From Collinsella aerofaciens (lineage in GTDB: Bacteria; Actinomycetota; Coriobacteriia; Coriobacteriales; Coriobacteriaceae): a DNA stretch of 64,000 nucleotides. How positions within the stretch are numbered: the first letter of the stretch is position 1; every line of letters begins with the position of its first letter. Shown in pieces: positions 1 through 8,234 of the stretch. The notes beneath the pieces are model-generated. The model had not been told where the DNA came from. It was given only the letters and a program-made list of their open reading frames with translations, and did no database searches. The DNA lies in NCBI RefSeq assembly GCF_015561195.1, contig NZ_JADMSU010000008.1, forward strand, positions 52,184 to 116,183. The letters are read 5' to 3'. A program made the position numbers and the translations under genes.

Positions 1-362
1 TGCTCTCGGCAAGCGACGCCGCCGCATGCGGCCAGCGCATGTGCATGCGGGCACTCTCTGCCGGCGATGCATCCGAGGTCCCGTTTATCGCCCACCCCAC
101 GAGACCCTTCGCGGCCACGGACATCGACAGCGACCGCTTTCCCATCGTGCCCGCCGAAGCTCTCGACATGATCGTCGTTCCGCTCGTAGCCTTCAACCGC
201 GCCGGCGCGCGCCTGGGCTACGGCGGTGGTTGCTACGACCGCTACCTGCCCACGCTTTCGGCCACATGCCAGATCATCGGCATCGCCTTTGACGAACAGC
301 GCATCGACCACGTCCCCACCGACGCCCACGACCTGCCGCTGCCCAACATCATCAGCGCCTAA
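1..362 (+). CDS. 5-formyltetrahydrofolate cyclo-ligase, C-terminal part (5' end outside window)
   Basis: This is the downstream part of the enzyme that converts 5-formyl-THF to 5,10-methenyl-THF using ATP in the cytosol. The reading frame is open from the first bases of the window to a TAA at 360-362. The family signature GYGGGCYDRYL is present, followed by the usual short tail with a conserved Asp and Leu-Pro residues. No start can be assigned because the gene is cut by the window edge. It runs toward the repeat array that follows and has no visible hairpin terminator of its own. The family assignment is firm; one-carbon metabolism is the standard role. Confidence 0.9.
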   Translation, partial: LSASDAAACGQRMCMRALSAGDASEVPFIAHPTRPFAATDIDSDRFPIVPAEALDMIVVPLVAFNRAGARLGYGGGCYDRYLPTLSATCQIIGIAFDEQRIDHVPTDAHDLPLPNIISA

Positions 363-389
363 CCGCTGGCGGGCTGCACCAAAAAAAAT

Positions 390-606
390 GAGCGTGGAAA
401 ATCTCCCACTTTGAGCCCCCTTACGAGCCAAAAACGGGAGATTATCCACGCTCATGTTGCAAACGTCCGTTTTTCCACGCTCGTCTGTCCAGATTTCCAC
501 GCTCATTCGGCAAGCGTCCGAAAATCCACGCTCGTGTGTCCGATAATCCACGCTCAACCAATACGCGTCCAGATTTCCACGCTCGTCCGTCCGGATTTCC
601 ACGCTC
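390..606. repeat. TCCACGCTC repeat array A with inverted lead unit
   Basis: Seven direct copies of TCCACGCTC start at 445, 474, 496, 525, 547, 576 and 598, so the spacing alternates exactly 29, 22, 29, 22, 29, 22. An inverted copy (GAGCGTGGA) at 390 faces the first direct copy and can form a stem with it (GAGCGTGGAAAATCTCCC against GGGAGATTATCCACGCTC). Between units the text is related (CGTCC plus A/T-rich bases). It lies between two convergent genes. A second array sits at 1891-2004. Confidence 0.85.
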
Positions 607-632
607 GTGCGACTCAACGCCCTGCTACTGCC

Positions 633-1595
633 TCAGCACGCACGCGGCACGCCGGCAACTTTGAGCTTGCGATCGAGCTTTGCCGGATCCCTCAGATCAT
701 CCCAGCACAAGCGCACGATCTTGCAGTTATCAAGCAGCGAAAGCCTCGACTCGCGCTGGCGCTCGTCAAATTGCGCCTTTGCGAGCTTGCCCTCCTCCGC
801 CGCCTTCTCGCTTTTAACGAATCCGTCGAACTCCCCAATAATCAACCGGTCACCCACGCGCCACAAATAGTCAACGCGATACGGCCTTCCCGGCTCGACC
901 GGATCGAACAGCTCAACTTGCAGCTCCGGAACCTGCCAGCCGCGCTCGATCATCAGCGCCCGCGCCTTGGACTCGCCGCCGCTTTCCGACAGGCCGTCGG
1001 CACACCGTGCAACCCTGCGCGCCGTCACAACACCGCGGCGATTTAAGCCAAGCTTGTCGACTGCCTCAACGAGATGCTCCTTCGACAACAGCTGCTCATG
1101 GAGCGCCGAGTCCGCAATGATCAGCCCCTCGACAAACGACGCATCGACCAGGCAATCCGTAATCGTCTGATCGATATCGGTCACGGCAATATCCATCTGG
1201 CTGGCCCGTGTCCGATAAGCATACCGATGGCGAACGACCTGAGAGCCTGGCATCGTCGATTGCGCCGGCGCCACGGCAATATGGATGTGCGTCAAATTGG
1301 CATGCGAAACCGAAAGACCATAGATAACAGCCGCCGTATAGGAACAAAACGTCCAGTCGGGGTGCTTTTGCGCAAGCGCCCGCACCCGATGCAGATAACG
1401 TTGCCGAAACTTGAGCTCGAACCAGTATTCCGGACGCGCATACAACCCCGGCATGACCACCTCGAGACTTCCCGCCACCACCCGCCGCTCAATCTGCTTT
1501 GCCTCCGCCGTCGTGCGCGCGTACACGCAGCTCATCTGCTGCTCGCAAGCTTTAATGTGGCTTGTGAGTCTTTGATTCGCCGTCATGTTTGCCAT
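633..1595 (-). CDS. AbiEi-like winged-helix protein with C-terminal PD-(D/E)XK (DUF559-like) domain
   Basis: A 320-residue protein. The N-terminal half resembles the AbiEi/type IV antitoxin wing-helix and DUF559-associated group common in actinobacteria (LYARPEYW, followed by a TDIDQTITDCL-like stretch). The C-terminal third has a nuclease-like pattern: Glu in SGGESKAR, Asp in YRVDYLW, then GEFDG and a following Lys, as expected for a PD-(D/E)XK or Vsr-like fold. The start at 1595 is chosen over an upstream ATG because GGGAGG sits 5 nt before it. No AbiEii-type toxin gene is adjacent, so it is an orphan. Nuclease activity is an inference from motif spacing; it may instead be a regulator only. 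Confidence 0.7.
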   Translation of the reverse strand: MANMTANQRLTSHIKACEQQMSCVYARTTAEAKQIERRVVAGSLEVVMPGLYARPEYWFELKFRQRYLHRVRALAQKHPDWTFCSYTAAVIYGLSVSHANLTHIHIAVAPAQSTMPGSQVVRHRYAYRTRASQMDIAVTDIDQTITDCLVDASFVEGLIIADSALHEQLLSKEHLVEAVDKLGLNRRGVVTARRVARCADGLSESGGESKARALMIERGWQVPELQVELFDPVEPGRPYRVDYLWRVGDRLIIGEFDGFVKSEKAAEEGKLAKAQFDERQRESRLSLLDNCKIVRLCWDDLRDPAKLDRKLKVAGVPRAC

Positions 1596-1650
1596 GTCGC
1601 CTCCCAACTCTTGGAACGGCGCCAACGTACCAGACGGTTTCATGCGAAGT

Positions 1651-1685
1651 CTGACCAAATGCTGTCCAGCAGCTGACCAAATGCT
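1651..1685 (-). promoter_or_regulatory. Direct repeat CTGACCAAATGCT upstream of the AbiEi-like gene
   Basis: CTGACCAAATGCT occurs at 1651-1663 and again at 1673-1685, 22 bp apart, within 100 bp of the start of the AbiEi-like gene. Position and repetition fit an autoregulatory operator, which is known for AbiEi proteins, but no binding data exist. Confidence 0.4.
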
Positions 1686-1890
1686 TGACGGTTTTGGACG
1701 TTTTAGGTTAATGGCTTATATCTGCAGGTAGAACGGTTGTCGAGAGGTCCCTGTCTCCACATTTTGAGCCTCAAAAGCCGTCGATTTCATTGAAAGAAAA
1801 TATGCCGTGGCTCAAAACTACCTAGTTTGTGACATGGTCCGTATGTACTCGACGCGTGATGGGGCCGCCGGTACGACGGCTGAAGAAATT

Positions 1891-2004
1891 GAGCGTGGAA
1901 AATTTCCCGTTTTGAGCCCGTTCCTCGGCCAAAAATGGGAGATTATCCACGCTCGTTTTCAAACGTCCGAAAATCCACGCTCGTGTGTCCGATTATCCAC
2001 GCTC
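1891..2004. repeat. TCCACGCTC repeat array B with inverted lead unit
   Basis: A shorter relative of array A: an inverted GAGCGTGGA at 1891, then direct TCCACGCTC copies at 1946, 1974 and 1996 (spacing 28 and 22). The lead hairpin text closely matches that of array A. It lies just past the 3' end of metA. The two arrays bracket the AbiEi-like gene. Confidence 0.8.
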
Positions 2005-2053
2005 GTCGCGTAGCGGCCACGGTAACCGCCGCAGCCACAGCCACGACAGCAGC

Positions 2054-2980
2054 CTAGTGCTCCTCGCCAGCGCGGGCCAGGTCGTAGGGCGTGGTCTGGT
2101 AGACGTAGTAGTTGAGCCAGTTGGTGTAGAGCAGCTGGGCCTGGCTGCGCCAGACGTTGCGCGGCTCGGCGGTGGGATCGTCACCCGGGAAGTAATGCGC
2201 CGGCACCTCCGGATTGAGCCCGCGCTTCACGTCGCGCTCGTACTCCAGGCGCAATGTGTCGGTATCGTACTCGGGATGGCCAAAGACAAAGAAACGGCGG
2301 CTGTCGGTCGACTTGACGATGTACAGGCCCACCTCGTCGGACACGGCCACGACCTCAAGCTGCGGCTCGGCCTCCACGTCCTCGCGGCGCACATCGGTGT
2401 TGCGCGAATGCACGGCATAGAAGCGGTCGTCGAAGCCGCGGACCAGCGGGCTTTGCGGCTTCACCAGATAATGCTCGAACACGCCGCTCGCCTTTGCCGG
2501 CAGGTCGTACTTCTGAATGCCGTAATGATGGTACAGGCCGGCCTGTGCGCCCCAACAAATATGCAGCGTAGAGTGCACGTGCGTGGTGGACCAATCCATG
2601 ATCTGGCAGAGCTCGGGCCAGTAGTCGACCTCCTCGAACGGCATCTGCTCCACCGGCGCGCCCGTGATGATCAGGCCGTCGTAGTGGATGTCGCGGATGT
2701 CGTCGAATGTGCGGTAAAACGTCTCCAGGTGGCCGGCGCTCACGTGCGTGGCCTCGTGCGTTTTGGTGCGCAGCAGGTCCACCTCCACCTGCAGCGGCGT
2801 GTTGGAGAGCTTGCGCATGATCTGTGTCTCGGTGGCGATTTTGGTGGGCATGAGGTTGAGGATGAGCACGCGCAGCGGACGGATGTCCTGGTGCAGCGCG
2901 CGGTACTCGGTCATGACAAAGATGTTCTCGCTCTCGAGCTGCGCGGCGGCAGGGAGGGCGTCGGGGATGCGAATGGGCAT
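2054..2980 (-). CDS. metA: Homoserine O-acetyltransferase, MetA type
   Basis: A 308-residue enzyme of the MetA family that acylates homoserine at the start of methionine synthesis. The catalytic Cys142 lies in HICWGAQAG; His235 and Glu237 lie in FGHPEYD, completing the expected catalytic set. Residue 111 is Glu (GAPVEQ). In characterised MetA proteins Glu111 goes with acetyl-CoA use and Gly111 with succinyl-CoA use, so acetyl transfer is predicted despite the usual succinyltransferase label. The start has an AAGGAG Shine-Dalgarno site a few bases upstream. It is divergent from the hydroxyacid dehydrogenase gene. No S-box or other riboswitch was recognised in the 210-bp gap. Confidence 0.93.
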   Translation of the reverse strand: MPIRIPDALPAAAQLESENIFVMTEYRALHQDIRPLRVLILNLMPTKIATETQIMRKLSNTPLQVEVDLLRTKTHEATHVSAGHLETFYRTFDDIRDIHYDGLIITGAPVEQMPFEEVDYWPELCQIMDWSTTHVHSTLHICWGAQAGLYHHYGIQKYDLPAKASGVFEHYLVKPQSPLVRGFDDRFYAVHSRNTDVRREDVEAEPQLEVVAVSDEVGLYIVKSTDSRRFFVFGHPEYDTDTLRLEYERDVKRGLNPEVPAHYFPGDDPTAEPRNVWRSQAQLLYTNWLNYYVYQTTPYDLARAGEEH

Positions 2981-3126
2981 GGATGCTCCTTACGAGTCAG
3001 TTGCAGCTATGGTACAACGAGCGGCCCCATCCGCGCGAGCACATCGCCCAGCGATGCCGTCAGCGGCCCAAATCGCTCCAAAAGTAGAGATTAAGGCATG
3101 TCCCAAAAATCTACGGCGCTTTAGTC

Positions 3127-3154
3127 TGGCAAAGTGGCAGCAGGACGCTACAAT
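3127..3154 (+). promoter_or_regulatory. Candidate promoter of the hydroxyacid dehydrogenase gene
   Basis: TGGCAA and TACAAT separated by 16 bp lie 38 bp upstream of the start codon. The match to the housekeeping consensus is moderate. Confidence 0.4.
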
Positions 3155-3191
3155 GGTTCGACGCGAAAAAGTCGGCCGAAAGGATACGTAT

Positions 3192-4169
3192 ATGTACCAG
3201 ACGCGTAAGATCGGTGTGGTCGGCCAGGGCCACGTAGGAGCACATGTCGCCAATAGCCTGCTCATGCAGGGCATTGCTGACGAACTATACCTGTGTGATA
3301 TCAACGAGGCCAAGGTGACGTCCGAGGTCCAGGACCTGCGCGACTCCCTTTCGTTTGCCCCGTATAACACCAAGATCGTCAACTGCTACGACCACTACGA
3401 GGAGCTGGCCTGCTGCGACGTCATCGTCAACGCTGCTGGTAAGGTCGCGCTGGCTGCTGGCAACCGCGACGGCGAGCTGTTCTTTACCACCGACGCCGCC
3501 CGCACCTTTGCCAAGCGCATCGTCGACGCCGGCTTCGACGGCATCTTCGTAAGCATCTCCAACCCCTGCGACGTCGTGTGCACCGAGCTGTGGCACCTGA
3601 CCGGCTACGATCCCAAAAAGATCATCGGCTCGGGCTGCGGTCTGGATTCCGCCCGCCTGCGCACCGAGATCTCCAAGAAGGTCGGCGTGAGCCCCAAGTC
3701 CATCGACGCCTACATGATCGGCGAGCACGGCTTTAGCCAGCTGGCCGCCTTTAAGGCCGCAACCGTCGCCGGCAAGAGCCTTAACGAGCTCCAGGCCGAG
3801 AACCCCGACAAGTACGCCTTTGACCACATGGAGGTCGAGGAGCTCGCGCGCAAGGGCGGCTATGTTACCTACCAGGGCAAGCAGTGCACCGAGTACGCCG
3901 TCGCCAACTCCGCCGCGCGCGTCTGCGCCGCCGTGCTGCACAACGAGCACGCCGTGCTTTCCGCCTCCACGCTCATAACCGGCCAGTATGGCGAGGAGGG
4001 CATCTTTACCTCCCTGCCGTGCGTGATCGGCGCCGAGGGCGTCGAGGAGGTCTACACGCTCGACCTGTCCGAGCACGAGCTCGAGGGCTTCCACAAGAGC
4101 TGCCAGCACATCCGCGACAACATCGCCCAGCTCGACTGGTGGGACGCCGAGGCATACGACGCGAAGTAG
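3192..4169 (+). CDS. L-lactate dehydrogenase family, L-2-hydroxyacid dehydrogenase
   Basis: A 325-residue NAD-dependent dehydrogenase of the LDH/MDH superfamily. Visible features are the Rossmann motif VVGQGHVGAHVA (about 9-20), Asp36 that selects NAD, SNPCDVV, the Arg in DSARLRTE and the catalytic His in IGEHGFS. The substrate loop (GKVALAAGNRDGEL) lacks the typical lactate Gln and malate Arg and looks more like L-2-hydroxyisocaproate dehydrogenases, so substrate is uncertain. The start at 3192 follows an AAAGGA site; a longer in-frame extension upstream has no homology. It probably recycles NADH in fermentation by reducing a 2-oxoacid. It is monocistronic, with a strong terminator behind it. 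Confidence 0.88.
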   Translation: MYQTRKIGVVGQGHVGAHVANSLLMQGIADELYLCDINEAKVTSEVQDLRDSLSFAPYNTKIVNCYDHYEELACCDVIVNAAGKVALAAGNRDGELFFTTDAARTFAKRIVDAGFDGIFVSISNPCDVVCTELWHLTGYDPKKIIGSGCGLDSARLRTEISKKVGVSPKSIDAYMIGEHGFSQLAAFKAATVAGKSLNELQAENPDKYAFDHMEVEELARKGGYVTYQGKQCTEYAVANSAARVCAAVLHNEHAVLSASTLITGQYGEEGIFTSLPCVIGAEGVEEVYTLDLSEHELEGFHKSCQHIRDNIAQLDWWDAEAYDAK

Positions 4170-4212
4170 GCCGCCGGCTGCCGCAACCTTGCGAATCTAA
4201 GCGCGATACTAA

Positions 4213-4251
4213 GCGGGCCGCGCCGGAAATCCCCGGCGCGGCCCGCTTTTT
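4213..4251 (+). terminator. Rho-independent terminator after the hydroxyacid dehydrogenase gene
   Basis: A perfect 14-bp GC stem (GCGGGCCGCGCCGG with its complement, 6-nt loop) is followed by TTTTT. Confidence 0.93.
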
Positions 4252-4299
4252 ACGCACGCTGTTCGCTTGCGAATCGAAGGTGAATACTTTTCCCGGTAC

Positions 4300-5268
4300 C
4301 TAGTACTGCTCGATGCCCATGTAGCGACGAACCTCGGGGCTGTGGTCGAAGACCTTGCCGCGGGCGGCGCGCAGCTCGCAGCTCATGTTGTAGAAGAAGA
4401 TCGGCTCCAGGTACGAACGCACGCTGGCAGGCACTTCACCCACGCCGTACTCGAGCGCATCGAGCACCATGACGGTATCGGTGTGCGTGTTGAGGAACGC
4501 AAGAGCGCGCTCCTCCATGGGGCGGCACTCGCCCGATCCGAGCTGCACAAAGTAGAACACGCCGGGCTCGGTGGCTTCGAACGGGCCGTGGAAGTACTCG
4601 CCGGAGTGGATGTAGCAGCAGTGCTGCCACTGCATCTCCATGAGCGAGCAAATCGCCATGGCATAGGTCTGGCTAAAGTTGGGACCGGAGCCCAGGATAT
4701 AGAAGAACTTGTGCTGCTGGCAGAGCTCGGCAAAGCGGGCGCCCAGCTCGGCGTTGACCTTCTCACGGGCGGCGGGCAGCAGCGCATCCATCTGCTTGAG
4801 GCCCTCATACATGTCGGCGAGTGACTCGTAGCCTTCCTGCTGGTCGAGCAACTCGGCGGCGATCAGAGCGCCAATGCCCTGCGGCACCTCGGCCTGCGAC
4901 ACGCCCTCACCCCACGGATAGACCCAGGTAGTCCACTTGCCGTTGTCGATCTTTGAGCCCTCGCAGTCGGTAAGGGCAATGACCTCGGCACCGGCGGCCA
5001 GCGCCATCTCGCAGCCGTCGACGACCTCCTGCGTGTTGCCGCTGTGGCTGCAGGCGATGACGAGCGACTTCTCGCCAAGACTCTTGGGAGCCATCAGGCA
5101 AAACTCGCGTGCCGTGTAGACCGTCGAGGTAAACGTGGTGGCCTCACGCTTGAGCAGCTCGTTGGCCGGCATGAGATCGATCATCGAACCGCCGCAAGCG
5201 ATCCAAAAGACGTTCTCGATCTTGCCCTTGCGCTCGATGATTTCCTGAACCAGATCATGTGCGTTCAT
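4300..5268 (-). CDS. SIS-domain sugar-amine deglycase, FraB/FrlB family (paralog 1)
   Basis: A 322-residue cytosolic protein with two SIS (sugar isomerase) domains. The phosphosugar loop is CSHSGNTQEV (about 73-82). GEYFHGPFE with Glu211 and His227, 16 residues apart, matches the catalytic Glu/His pair known in FraB. Family members cleave 6-phosphorylated Amadori products such as fructoselysine-6-P or fructose-asparagine-6-P to glucose-6-P and the amine. The AAGGAGG Shine-Dalgarno site supports the start. It follows a GntR repressor gene across a 144-bp gap that holds a promoter and two operator-like repeats. No transporter is adjacent, so its substrate may come from the PTS at 12.8-15.4 kb. 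The exact substrate cannot be read from sequence. Confidence 0.82.
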   Translation of the reverse strand: MNAHDLVQEIIERKGKIENVFWIACGGSMIDLMPANELLKREATTFTSTVYTAREFCLMAPKSLGEKSLVIACSHSGNTQEVVDGCEMALAAGAEVIALTDCEGSKIDNGKWTTWVYPWGEGVSQAEVPQGIGALIAAELLDQQEGYESLADMYEGLKQMDALLPAAREKVNAELGARFAELCQQHKFFYILGSGPNFSQTYAMAICSLMEMQWQHCCYIHSGEYFHGPFEATEPGVFYFVQLGSGECRPMEERALAFLNTHTDTVMVLDALEYGVGEVPASVRSYLEPIFFYNMSCELRAARGKVFDHSPEVRRYMGIEQY

Positions 5269-5324
5269 CCTGATGTTCCTCCTTGTGGGGCGGCTTTGAG
5301 CGACGGCGGCTCGTACCTGCTGTC

Positions 5325-5341
5325 GTTCTATGTTGTCCTAT
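5325..5341 (-). promoter_or_regulatory. Operator-like repeat 1, overlapping the transcription start of SIS paralog 1
   Basis: On the minus strand this reads ATAGGACAACATAGAAC and lies immediately downstream of the -10 box. It matches the second copy at 5387-5403 in 16 of 17 positions. The adjacent GntR protein is the likely ligand. Confidence 0.65.
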
Positions 5342-5369
5342 TTATAACACGTGTAACAAAGCCCGTGAA
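5341..5369 (-). promoter_or_regulatory. Promoter of SIS paralog 1
   Basis: On the minus strand TTCACG and TATAAA are separated by 17 bp. The promoter sits between the two operator-like repeats. Confidence 0.6.
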
Positions 5370-5386
5370 GTCATCTCGGCAAATTT

Positions 5387-5403
5387 GTTCTATGTTGTTC
5401 TAT
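5387..5403 (-). promoter_or_regulatory. Operator-like repeat 2, upstream of the SIS paralog 1 promoter
   Basis: ATAGAACAACATAGAAC on the minus strand, 62 bp upstream of repeat 1 (close to six helical turns), so both sites face the same side of the helix. It lies just past the end of the GntR gene. Confidence 0.65.
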
Positions 5404-5412
5404 CTGTGTATG

Positions 5413-6168
5413 TTAGATGTCGAAGACGTAGCGCGAGCCCACGATCTTTTGGCGGCCGAGCAGTAGAGGGCGCCCGCCGGCGTCGGTAAAGTAGGCCTCC
5501 ATATAGAAGAGAGGCTCGCCGACCGGCACCTCCAGCAGCGGGGCCGCCTGAGTATCGGCAAGCGCAATCTCCACGGTGCAGGGGTCGGACTTGAGCGGCG
5601 CGCGACCCGAATGCTCGGCAACGAGCGCAAAGATTGAGTTATCGGTGAGGTCCTCGTCGGCCAGCGTCTGCAGGTAGGGATGGTCGGCGAGCACAAAGGC
5701 GTTGTTCTCGAGCATGACGGGGATGCCGTCGGCCGTGCGCACGCGCTCGACCACGATAAGCTCGCAGCCGGGCTCCACGCCAAAGAACGCCGCATCCTCG
5801 TGAGTCGCCGCGACCACCGTGCGCGACACCAGACGCGCACCCGGCACCATGTCGTTGGCAGCACAACCCTCAGTAAAGCTCTGGACGTCACCCTTCTGGC
5901 GAATCTTGCGCTTGAGCTTGGGGGCGCACACAAACGTGCCCCTCCCCTGCTGGCGGTTGAGATACCCCGCGCGCGACAGCTCCTCGATGGCACGGCGCAC
6001 GGTGATGCGCCCCACGCCGTAGGACTTCGCGAGCTCCATCTCGGCAGGGATGCGCGAGCCGGCGGGGTACACGCCGCGCGCGATCTCGCCCTTTAGGTCG
6101 TCCATGACCTGCTGGTACAGCGGTACGGCGGACACGTCAGCGCGGCCGGTTTTATCGTCGAATGCCAT
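5413..6168 (-). CDS. GntR family transcriptional regulator, HutC/UTRA type (regulator 1)
   Basis: A 251-residue repressor. An N-terminal GntR winged helix (about 17-80: PLYQQVMDDL, RITVRRAIEEL, QQGRGTFV) precedes a UTRA effector domain (about 100-245). UTRA regulators usually sense phosphosugars or related metabolites. It lies directly upstream of SIS paralog 1, and the gap holds two 17-bp repeats around a promoter, so local repression lifted by the SIS substrate is the simplest reading. Only 2 nt separate it from the end of recQ, so it may share the recQ transcript. Best alternative: regulation of other sugar genes. Confidence 0.85.
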   Translation of the reverse strand: MAFDDKTGRADVSAVPLYQQVMDDLKGEIARGVYPAGSRIPAEMELAKSYGVGRITVRRAIEELSRAGYLNRQQGRGTFVCAPKLKRKIRQKGDVQSFTEGCAANDMVPGARLVSRTVVAATHEDAAFFGVEPGCELIVVERVRTADGIPVMLENNAFVLADHPYLQTLADEDLTDNSIFALVAEHSGRAPLKSDPCTVEIALADTQAAPLLEVPVGEPLFYMEAYFTDAGGRPLLLGRQKIVGSRYVFDI

Positions 6169-6170
6169 CG

Positions 6171-8144
6171 TTACGCTCCATCCCGCGCATGCTCGGACTC
6201 AAATTCTTCAATCGACGCCATAAACTGCTCGCCAAAGGCGTCGGCCTTTTTCTCGCCAATGCCGTTGACCTGGATCAGCTCGGCACGCGTCTGAGGGCGC
6301 AGGCGGCACAGGCCGCGCAGGGCCTTGTCGGAGAAGACCATATACGGCGCCATCTCCAGCTCGGTCGAAATCTCCTTGCGCAGGGCGCGCAGACGCTCGA
6401 ACAGCTCGGCATCGTCGCCCACGCGCGGGCGCTGATCCAGCTCGGCCTCCTCGCGCAGCAGATCCACCGCACGGCGGGCGCGTGCCGAGGCCTTGCGCTT
6501 GGACGCGCGACGCTTAACGGTAAAGGCGAACGCCTCGTCCTCGACCTCGCCGGCGCGCGGACCGAGCCCCACGACCGGGTACTGCCCCTGCGAGGTGGCC
6601 AGATAGCCACGGCCGCACAGCTGGCCGATGATGTCCTTGATGCGCCCGACCGATTCGCTCGACAGCTCACCGTAGCCGCAATCCTCGTCCAGATGCATCT
6701 GGCGAATGCGCTCGGTGTTGCCGCCGTGGAGCACGTCGGCGATGAGCGACTTGCCAAAGCGCATGGGGCGCGTGGCGACGTAGCGCACGGCGGCGCGGGC
6801 CATATCGGTGACGTCCTCGACCTCGAACTGCGTGAGGCAGTTGCTGCAGTTGCCGCAGCCCTCGGCGTCGTCCGTGGCGGCGCCGCCCGCAGCCGCATGC
6901 TCGGCTGCAGCCTCGTCGCCAAAGTAGCGCAGCATGTATTCGCGCAGACAGCCGGTGGTATTGCAGTAGCCCTCCATCTGGCTGAGCAGGCGATATCGAT
7001 TTTGGAGCGCCCACGCGCGTTGCTCGTCGTCGAGCGCCTCGTCGGCCGCATCGCCGCGGTCGATCAAGAAGCGACGCATTCGAAAATCGTTTCCGTTCCA
7101 CAGCAGGTGACAGCTGGCCGGATCGCCATCGCGGCCGGCGCGGCCCGCCTCTTGGTAGTATGCCTCGATGCTCTCGGGCACGTTGTTGTGGATCACGTAG
7201 CGCACGTTGGGCTTGTCGATGCCCATGCCAAAGGCGTTGGTGGCAACCATCACCTGAATATCGTCGTCGATAAAGGCGCGCTGGCTTTGGCGGCGGGCGT
7301 CATTACCCATGCCGGCATGGTAGCGGCCCACGCGAATGCCGCTGGGGCCCAGTGCCTCGGCAAGCTCCGCGGCCAGCGCGTCGACCGTCTTGCGGGTCGA
7401 GCAATACACGATGCCGCTCTCGCTCGAATGCGCGATCACGTAGTCGCGCACCCACGCGGTCTTGGCCTTGTCGCCCATCTCTTCGCAACCAAAGTAGAGG
7501 TTCTTGCGATCGAAGCCCGTCACCACGGTCGCCGGGTTTTGCAGGCCGAGCATTTGCTGGATATCGGCGCGTACACGCTCGGTCGCCGTGGCGGTAAAGG
7601 CCGCCACGATGGGGCGCCGCGGCAGCGAATCGATAAACTCGCGAATCTGCAGGTAGGCAGGACGGAAATCCTGGCCCCATTGGCTTACGCAGTGGGCCTC
7701 GTCAATGGCCACGAGTGGAACGCCGATGCCGCCTTTGGCCGCAGCTTCCTGCGCAAAGGCTAAAAAGCGCGGCTCGAGCAGACGCTCGGGTGCCACGTAC
7801 ATAAGCTGATAGCGGCCCTCGCGCGCCCGCTTGAGCACGGTGTTTTGCTGGGCCGGCGTAAGGCTGGAGTTGAGATAACTGGGGCGCGCACCCGCCGCGA
7901 GCAGTGCGCGGGTCTGGTCCTCCATAAGCGACAGCAACGGGCTCACCACAAAGGTGATGCCGGGCAGCATGAGCGCGGGCACCTGGTAGCAAATGGACTT
8001 GCCGGCGCCTGTGGGCATAACGCCGAGCGCATCGCGGCCGGCAAGAATCGCATCCACCATGCGGTCCTGCCCCGGGCGAAACGAGGTGTAGCCAAAATAG
8101 GCGCCGAGCGTGTCGAGCGCCATCTGCTGCATGCTATCGGTCAT
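6171..8144 (-). CDS. recQ: ATP-dependent DNA helicase RecQ
   Basis: A 657-residue superfamily 2 helicase that unwinds DNA in recombination and repair. Motifs seen: Walker A GVMPTGAGKS (about 38-47), DEAHCVSQWGQDFRP (about 148), the TATA motif, QEAGRAGRDG, the RQC zinc-binding cysteines (GYCNTTGC and CGNCSNC), then a C-terminal HRDC domain from about residue 565. Length and domain order are normal for the family. The gene heads a likely transcript with the GntR regulator 2 nt downstream, an association without obvious functional logic. Confidence 0.95.
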   Translation of the reverse strand: MTDSMQQMALDTLGAYFGYTSFRPGQDRMVDAILAGRDALGVMPTGAGKSICYQVPALMLPGITFVVSPLLSLMEDQTRALLAAGARPSYLNSSLTPAQQNTVLKRAREGRYQLMYVAPERLLEPRFLAFAQEAAAKGGIGVPLVAIDEAHCVSQWGQDFRPAYLQIREFIDSLPRRPIVAAFTATATERVRADIQQMLGLQNPATVVTGFDRKNLYFGCEEMGDKAKTAWVRDYVIAHSSESGIVYCSTRKTVDALAAELAEALGPSGIRVGRYHAGMGNDARRQSQRAFIDDDIQVMVATNAFGMGIDKPNVRYVIHNNVPESIEAYYQEAGRAGRDGDPASCHLLWNGNDFRMRRFLIDRGDAADEALDDEQRAWALQNRYRLLSQMEGYCNTTGCLREYMLRYFGDEAAAEHAAAGGAATDDAEGCGNCSNCLTQFEVEDVTDMARAAVRYVATRPMRFGKSLIADVLHGGNTERIRQMHLDEDCGYGELSSESVGRIKDIIGQLCGRGYLATSQGQYPVVGLGPRAGEVEDEAFAFTVKRRASKRKASARARRAVDLLREEAELDQRPRVGDDAELFERLRALRKEISTELEMAPYMVFSDKALRGLCRLRPQTRAELIQVNGIGEKKADAFGEQFMASIEEFESEHARDGA

Positions 8145-8234
8145 GGTTTCCTAACGTCAGAATCATCTGCCGCCGATTATACGCCGCCACGCGGACAGGC
8201 GTCGCCCGGCTCTCAGCCACGCTCATTCTGCGGG

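Noticed and set aside
390-606. CRISPR-like array
   Set aside because: The repeat core is only 9-13 bp, the intervening 13- or 20-bp segments resemble each other rather than being unique, and no cas genes are near.
2748-3191. N-terminal extension of the hydroxyacid dehydrogenase
   Set aside because: Overlaps metA in antisense and contains the promoter; the ATG at 3192 has a ribosome site and begins the Rossmann fold properly.
2981-3191. Riboswitch upstream of metA
   Set aside because: No SAM or other known riboswitch pattern could be made out in the 210-bp gap.
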